From Alkalimonas sp. (GTDB lineage: Bacteria; Pseudomonadota; Gammaproteobacteria; Enterobacterales; Alteromonadaceae), in assembly GCA_007117525.1 (NCBI GenBank), contig SKGJ01000355.1, forward strand, positions 1-10,650: a stretch of DNA of 10,650 nt, given 5' to 3'. The position numbers and the translations under genes are program-made. Position 1 is the stretch's first letter. Every line of letters begins with the position of its first letter. Below, in pieces: positions 7,113-10,650 of this stretch. Below the pieces are notes generated by a model that did no database searches, had not been told where the DNA came from, and saw only the letters and a list, made by a program, of their open reading frames with translations.

Positions 7113-8612
7113 ATGGACTGGAACAGCTGGTTGCCACTCTGGGTCGTGCTCAGCTCCTTGCTGCCGGGCTTGTTGATTTTCACCCTGGCTGAAGATCGCT
7201 ATGTACTTCGTACCAGTCTGAATATGGGCGGCGTCCTGCTCAAGCTGGGCTTGGTGGGCTGGATGTGGCAAGGGGTTAAGGCCGGACAGGACTATTATTT
7301 CGAACTGCCTTTTTTACCCGGTGCACCGCTGGTGCTGCATGGCGATGCGCTGTCGATGCAATTTGTGTTGTTGTCGTCCGTGCTGTGGTGTGTCACCACC
7401 TTGTATGCCATTGGCTATCTGGAAGGCTCGCCACTGCGGTCGCGCTTTTTTGGCTACTTTAACCTCTGCGTCAGCGCCACGGTCGGGCTGGCTCTTTCCG
7501 GCAACCTGGTCAGTTTTGTGTTGTTTTACGAACTGTTGACGCTGGCCACCTTTCCTTTGGTGGTGCATCGGGGCACAGCCGCCGCTTTAAAAGCCGGCCG
7601 GCGTTATCTGGCCTATACCCTGACAGGCGGCACCGTCTTGCTGTTTGGTGCTGCCTTGCTCCACAGCCTGATCGGTAGCCCGGTGTTTATGCCGGGAGGC
7701 TATTTGCAGCCCTTGTTGGCTGAGCACAGTGGCGTGTTAACGCTGGCTTTTGTCTTGCTGATAGCCGGGCTAGGAGTGAAAGCTGCCTTGTTGCCTTTGC
7801 ATGGCTGGCTGCCAGAGGCCATGGTGGCACCGGCGCCGGTCAGTGCTTTGCTGCACGCTGTTGCTGTGGTCAAAGCCGGTGCTTTTGGCATTGTCCGGGT
7901 GGTGTACGATGTATTTGGTGTCGAGGTCATGCAACAGCTGGATCTGGGATGGCTGTTGGTGGTGCTGGCCAGCAGCACCATTTTGTATGGCTCCTGGCGT
8001 GCCTTGCAGCAACAGGATTTAAAGCGCCGGTTGGCGTACTCGACGGTGAGTCAAGTGTCCTATGTCACGTTAGGGGTTGCCATGCTTGGGCCTGTTGCGG
8101 CGATTGGCGGCCTGGTGCACCTGGTGCATCAGGGCGTGATGAAAATAACCCTGTTCTTTTGTGCCGGTAACTTTGCCGAGACGCTCGGGATCCACAAAAT
8201 TCAGGAGCTCAATGGTGTTGGGCGGCGCATGCCACTGAGCAGTACGGCCTTTACCCTGGGGGCAGCCGGCATGATAGGGCTACCAGCGACTGCTGGCATG
8301 CTTAGTAAATGGTATCTGGCGACCGGTGCCCTTGAGGCCGGTTACCCCTGGGTGCTCTTGGTGCTGCTTGGCTCCAGTGCCATGAATGCCATGTATTTTT
8401 TGCCTTTGCTGTACCGGATCTGGTTTTTACCGGCAGCACCCTGGCCGCAAGAGCGCGTTCTGTCCAACCGATTTGAAACACACTGGATGCTGTTGTTGCC
8501 ACCGGTGCTGACGGCCGCTTTGGTGCTGCTGATGGGGCTATTGGCCGGGACCGATATCAGCCCGCTGAGCTGGAGCAAACTGATTGTTGAGCGGGAGTTT
8601 AGCTATGACTGA
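7113..8612 (+). CDS. Antiporter-like proton-conducting subunit 2 (MrpD/NuoM family)
   Basis: This 499-residue, roughly 14-helix protein is the most canonical of the three pump subunits. Helix 5 carries Glu140 (FVLFYELLTLATFPLV). Helix 7 carries Lys223 (GLGVKAALLPLHGWLPEA). Helix 8 has His248 and Lys254 (PVSALLHAVAVVKAGAFG). The conserved DLKRRLAYSTVSQVSYV follows at 302-318. Helix 10 has His339 and Lys344 (HQGVMKITLFF), and helix 12 has Lys399 (GLPATAGMLSKW). The tail SSAMNAMYFLPLLYRIWF (421-438) is typical of MnhD-like proteins. Ribosome binding is strong (GGAGG at 7103-7107, 5-nt spacing). The last 8 nt overlap the next gene (ATGACTGA), so translation is probably coupled. In known complexes such subunits work beside MrpA/MrpC or NuoK/NuoL; here the partners would be the fused subunit and the two sibling proteins. 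Confidence 0.94.
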   Translation: MDWNSWLPLWVVLSSLLPGLLIFTLAEDRYVLRTSLNMGGVLLKLGLVGWMWQGVKAGQDYYFELPFLPGAPLVLHGDALSMQFVLLSSVLWCVTTLYAIGYLEGSPLRSRFFGYFNLCVSATVGLALSGNLVSFVLFYELLTLATFPLVVHRGTAAALKAGRRYLAYTLTGGTVLLFGAALLHSLIGSPVFMPGGYLQPLLAEHSGVLTLAFVLLIAGLGVKAALLPLHGWLPEAMVAPAPVSALLHAVAVVKAGAFGIVRVVYDVFGVEVMQQLDLGWLLVVLASSTILYGSWRALQQQDLKRRLAYSTVSQVSYVTLGVAMLGPVAAIGGLVHLVHQGVMKITLFFCAGNFAETLGIHKIQELNGVGRRMPLSSTAFTLGAAGMIGLPATAGMLSKWYLATGALEAGYPWVLLVLLGSSAMNAMYFLPLLYRIWFLPAAPWPQERVLSNRFETHWMLLLPPVLTAALVLLMGLLAGTDISPLSWSKLIVEREFSYD

Positions 8613-10125
8613 GTGGACGCTATGGCTTTGGCCGGGTGCCAGTTATGCGCTGCCGCAGGGGCCAATGGTGTTCTGGTTCGGTTTTACCTTGTTGCTCTGG
8701 TGCTGTGCGGCGCTATACAGCATGCAAACCATCCAAAGCCGGAAAAGGTTGTACTGGATCAGTTTTGTTCTGGCGATGCTCGGCAACCTGCAGCTGCTGC
8801 TGGCGCAGGATGTGTTGGGGTTTTACCTTGGGTTTGCGCTCATGAGTTTGTCGGCCTATGGGCTGGTGATCCATCGTGGCGATAAAACGGCCCGGCAGGC
8901 CGGGCGACTCTATTTACAACTGGCAATCCTTGGTGAATTGCTGCTGTTTGCGGGCTTGTTGCTCCGGGTGGATGCGGCTGAGGGGGCATTGCTGATTGCC
9001 AATCTGCAAAGCATTGAGCTTACCCCGCTAACTCTGACCTTGTTGCTGTTGGGCCTGGGCTTAAAAGCTGGCTTTTTCCCGCTGCACATCTGGTTGCCGT
9101 TGGCACATCCGGCGGCTCCGGTCCCCGCCAGTGCGGTGTTGTCCGGCGCTATGATCAAAGCGGGCTTGTTGGGCTTGTGGCAGTTTTTGCCGGCTCAGGA
9201 TCCGCTGCTCGTATCCTGGTTGCCGGGCTTGGCATTGCTGGCGTTGGGCTCTGCATTGTTTGGCGCTCTGATCGCCTTGCTGCATCAGAGCAGCAAGGTG
9301 GTGCTGGCGTACTCGTCGGTCAGTCAGATGGGCTATATGCTGTTGGCGCTGGTGCTGTATTGGGCCAGCCCGCTTGAGCTGCAAACGGCTGCTACCTGGC
9401 TGCTGGTTGGGTATTGCTGCCATCATGCTTTGCTGAAATCGGCGTTGTTTCTGGCTGCTGGCTCTGTCAATCACTACCGTTTATCCACCTGGCATGGTGC
9501 CTTGCTGCTTTGGCCACTGTTAAGCCTGGTAGCGCTACCGCTCAGCTCTGGTGCCATGGTGAAATATGGCTTGAAGCAAGGGGTGTCCGAAAGCAGCTTA
9601 CCTGCTTTACCGCTGCTCGATGCACTGCTTGCTTTCGGTGCTTTGTGCACCGCCTTGCTGGCGCTTCACTGGTTGCGTCTGGCCAAAGCACAGTGGCAGC
9701 TGCCGGGACCTTCGCTGCCAGGGACAGCCAGCCTGGCCTGGGGGATCCTGGTGCTGGCTTCGCTCAGCATGCCAGGCTGGTTCGCTGCTTTGCGGCCGCA
9801 GTGGTTGGCCAGTTTGAGTTTTAGCGCGGTGCTGGCGGCGCTCTGGCCGGTTGCCTTGGCGCTGTTGCTGCACTGGGGCTGGCAGCGCAGCGGTTGGCAA
9901 CTAGCGGCCGCCTGGCAACAGCCCAGAAGTCCGGCCCTTGGCTGGTCTTTGTGGCTAAAAGCAGGTTATCAAAGCAGAAGTCGTGCACTACCTGTGCTCA
10001 GATTGCCAGCCTGGCGGCAGAGTGAGCGCTGGCTCAATCGCCGTTTGGCAACAGAGTCTTTGCTGCCTGGGGTCTGTGCACTGCTGCTCAGTTTGCTGTT
10101 GTTGCTGTGGCTGCTGAGTGGCTGA
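8605..10125 (+). CDS. Divergent antiporter-like subunit 3 with short N-terminus and C-terminal extension
   Basis: This 506-residue membrane protein keeps most of the family core: Lys154 in helix 7 (GLGLKAGFFPLHIWLPLAH), Lys185 in helix 8 (VLSGAMIKAGLLGLW), SSKVVLAYSSVSQMGYML (229-246), His273, His274 and Lys278 in helix 10, and Lys320 in helix 12 (SSGAMVKYGL). Three things are unusual. The helix-5 glutamate is replaced by Ala78 (FYLGFALMSLSAYG, codon GCG at 8836-8838). The helix-5 site lies 54-62 residues nearer the N-terminus than in its siblings, so helices 1 and 2 are missing. About 186 residues follow Lys320, against 82 and 100 in the siblings; they include a polar, Arg/Trp-rich amphipathic stretch (about 428-485) and a final helix (486-505), reminiscent of the NuoL lateral-helix tail. 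ATG 8605 has GGGAG at 8593-8597 and overlaps the previous gene by 8 nt. It is probably a structural or modified pump subunit. Confidence 0.88.
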   Translation: MTEWTLWLWPGASYALPQGPMVFWFGFTLLLWCCAALYSMQTIQSRKRLYWISFVLAMLGNLQLLLAQDVLGFYLGFALMSLSAYGLVIHRGDKTARQAGRLYLQLAILGELLLFAGLLLRVDAAEGALLIANLQSIELTPLTLTLLLLGLGLKAGFFPLHIWLPLAHPAAPVPASAVLSGAMIKAGLLGLWQFLPAQDPLLVSWLPGLALLALGSALFGALIALLHQSSKVVLAYSSVSQMGYMLLALVLYWASPLELQTAATWLLVGYCCHHALLKSALFLAAGSVNHYRLSTWHGALLLWPLLSLVALPLSSGAMVKYGLKQGVSESSLPALPLLDALLAFGALCTALLALHWLRLAKAQWQLPGPSLPGTASLAWGILVLASLSMPGWFAALRPQWLASLSFSAVLAALWPVALALLLHWGWQRSGWQLAAAWQQPRSPALGWSLWLKAGYQSRSRALPVLRLPAWRQSERWLNRRLATESLLPGVCALLLSLLLLLWLLSG

Positions 10126-10152
10126 GCCGCTGTTTTAAAGCCAGCCACTCAG
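10114..10152. terminator. 11-bp inverted repeat between convergent pump operon and hemJ
   Basis: CTGAGTGGCTG at 10114-10124 pairs exactly with CAGCCACTCAG at 10142-10152, with a 17-nt loop. The arms include parts of both stop codons (pump TGA 10123-10125 and hemJ TGA 10151-10149). Placement between convergent genes suits a bidirectional terminator. However, no run of T follows on either strand (only TTT at 10155-10157 on the plus strand), so an intrinsic terminator is not certain. Confidence 0.4.
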
Positions 10153-10577
10153 GGTTTGAGCACTGCCAGCAAGATGGTGGCAAACAAAATCAGCACTGGC
10201 AGCTCATTGAACCAACGGTAAAAACGGCCACTACGGCTATTTTTATCGGCTTTAAAGTCGGCCAGCAGCTTAAAGCAATAGCCGTGGTAGCCGTACAACA
10301 AGACCACCAACAGCAGTTTGTAATGCAGCCAGCGGCTGGCACGAAACCAGTCCATGCCGTATGCCTGGATCAGAAGTAGGCCAAACACCAGCGTCAGAAT
10401 GGCAAAGGGGGTTACAAAGAACAATAAGCGACGCTCCATCACTTTGAATTGTGCCTGAATCTCCGTGTTGCTGGTTTCTGCGTGGTAGACAAAAAGTCTT
10501 GGCAAGTAAAAAATGCCGGCAAACCAGGCCACCATAAAAATCAGATGCAAGGCTTTGTAGAGCAATACCAGGGTCAT
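10149..10577 (-). CDS. hemJ: Protoporphyrinogen IX oxidase, HemJ type
   Basis: HemJ is the small membrane-bound enzyme that oxidises protoporphyrinogen IX to protoporphyrin IX, the penultimate step of heme synthesis, in bacteria lacking HemG and HemY. The 142-residue length and four helices (about 3-24, 49-71, 83-105, 124-140) match the family. Visible signatures are His11 in helix 1, FAGIFYLPRLFVYHAE (19-34), MERRL (47-51), WLHYKLLLVVLLYGYH (83-98) and RWFNELPVLI (121-130). It is preceded by AAGGAG at 10594-10589 with 11-nt spacing. Its ATG overlaps the stop of a probable upstream frame as ATGA. It converges on the pump operon, 23 nt from its stop. It is the second heme gene in the window, but on a different transcript from hemL. 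Confidence 0.93.
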   Translation of the reverse strand: MTLVLLYKALHLIFMVAWFAGIFYLPRLFVYHAETSNTEIQAQFKVMERRLLFFVTPFAILTLVFGLLLIQAYGMDWFRASRWLHYKLLLVVLLYGYHGYCFKLLADFKADKNSRSGRFYRWFNELPVLILFATILLAVLKP

Positions 10578-10650
10578 AGCAGGTTATTCTCCTTTACCAA
10601 TAAAGTTTGCACCTGATCCCAACGAACCAGTCCCGCTGGCTCAGGCACAC
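10574..10650 (-). CDS. C-terminal end of a gene upstream of hemJ (partial)
   Basis: On the minus strand a frame enters from the window edge and runs 24 codons to a TGA at 10576-10574, ending WDQVQTLLVKENNLL. Its stop overlaps the hemJ start as ATGA, and the hemJ ribosome binding site (AAGGAG, 10594-10589) lies within it. This geometry is typical of translationally coupled genes. Only the tail is visible, too short to identify. The other frames are less likely: one stops at once and the other stops 13 nt before the hemJ ribosome binding region would end. Confidence 0.45.
   Translation of the reverse strand, partial: VPEPAGLVRWDQVQTLLVKENNLL

Noticed and set aside
9061..9474. 137-codon open frame on the minus strand
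   Set aside because: It is antisense to conserved helix 7-10 motifs of the third antiporter-like subunit, and its Gln/Arg-rich composition is typical of a reverse reading of Leu/Ala-rich membrane codons.
5088..10125. Standard Mrp antiporter, complex I or Hyf/Mbh hydrogenase operon
   Set aside because: No MrpE/F/G, NuoA/B/C/D/H, Fe-S or NiFe subunit is present, and the operon is closed on both sides by opposite-strand genes.

Overview
The window looks like chromosomal DNA of a gammaproteobacterium, perhaps an Alteromonadales member of the Rheinheimera/Alishewanella/Shewanella kind. This placement is inferred from a long (340-residue) single-chain type aspartate carbamoyltransferase, a typical proteobacterial HemL and HemJ, and a CadC-like membrane regulator. 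No phage, transposon, CRISPR, rRNA or tRNA signal is visible.

Left part (1-2417, + strand): a 70-residue acidic secreted peptide with a two-cysteine loop, then a 693-residue membrane-spanning winged-helix regulator with a large periplasmic domain. A perfect TATAAT box overlapped by a perfect 9-bp inverted repeat precedes the regulator. Middle (2414-4742, - strand): pyrB (pyrimidine synthesis) followed 16 nt later by hemL (tetrapyrrole synthesis), probably one transcript. hemL ends tail-to-tail with the regulator, their stop codons overlapping by 4 nt.

Right part (5088-10125, + strand): a tight operon of four membrane proteins, possibly preceded by a 48-codon overlapping ORF. The first protein appears to be a fusion of a DUF4040/MbhD-like domain (the NuoJ-related part of Mrp and Mbh complexes) with an MnhC/NuoK-like domain. 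The next three are all antiporter-like subunits of the NuoL/NuoM/NuoN (MrpA/MrpD) family. Together they resemble the proton-pumping membrane arm of complex I (J, K, L, M, N equivalents) with no NuoH/NuoA, no quinone or Fe-S module, no hydrogenase, and no MrpE/F/G/B. Genes on the opposite strand close the operon on both sides, so the set appears complete. The third antiporter-like subunit is odd: it lacks the two N-terminal helices and the helix-5 glutamate, and it has a long C-terminal extension. This compact stand-alone pump arm is the most interesting content of the window.

Right edge (10149-10650, - strand): hemJ (protoporphyrinogen oxidase), convergent with the pump operon across an 11-bp inverted repeat that covers both stop codons, and the last codons of a probable upstream gene coupled to hemJ by an ATGA overlap. 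Two heme-synthesis genes therefore flank the pump operon.
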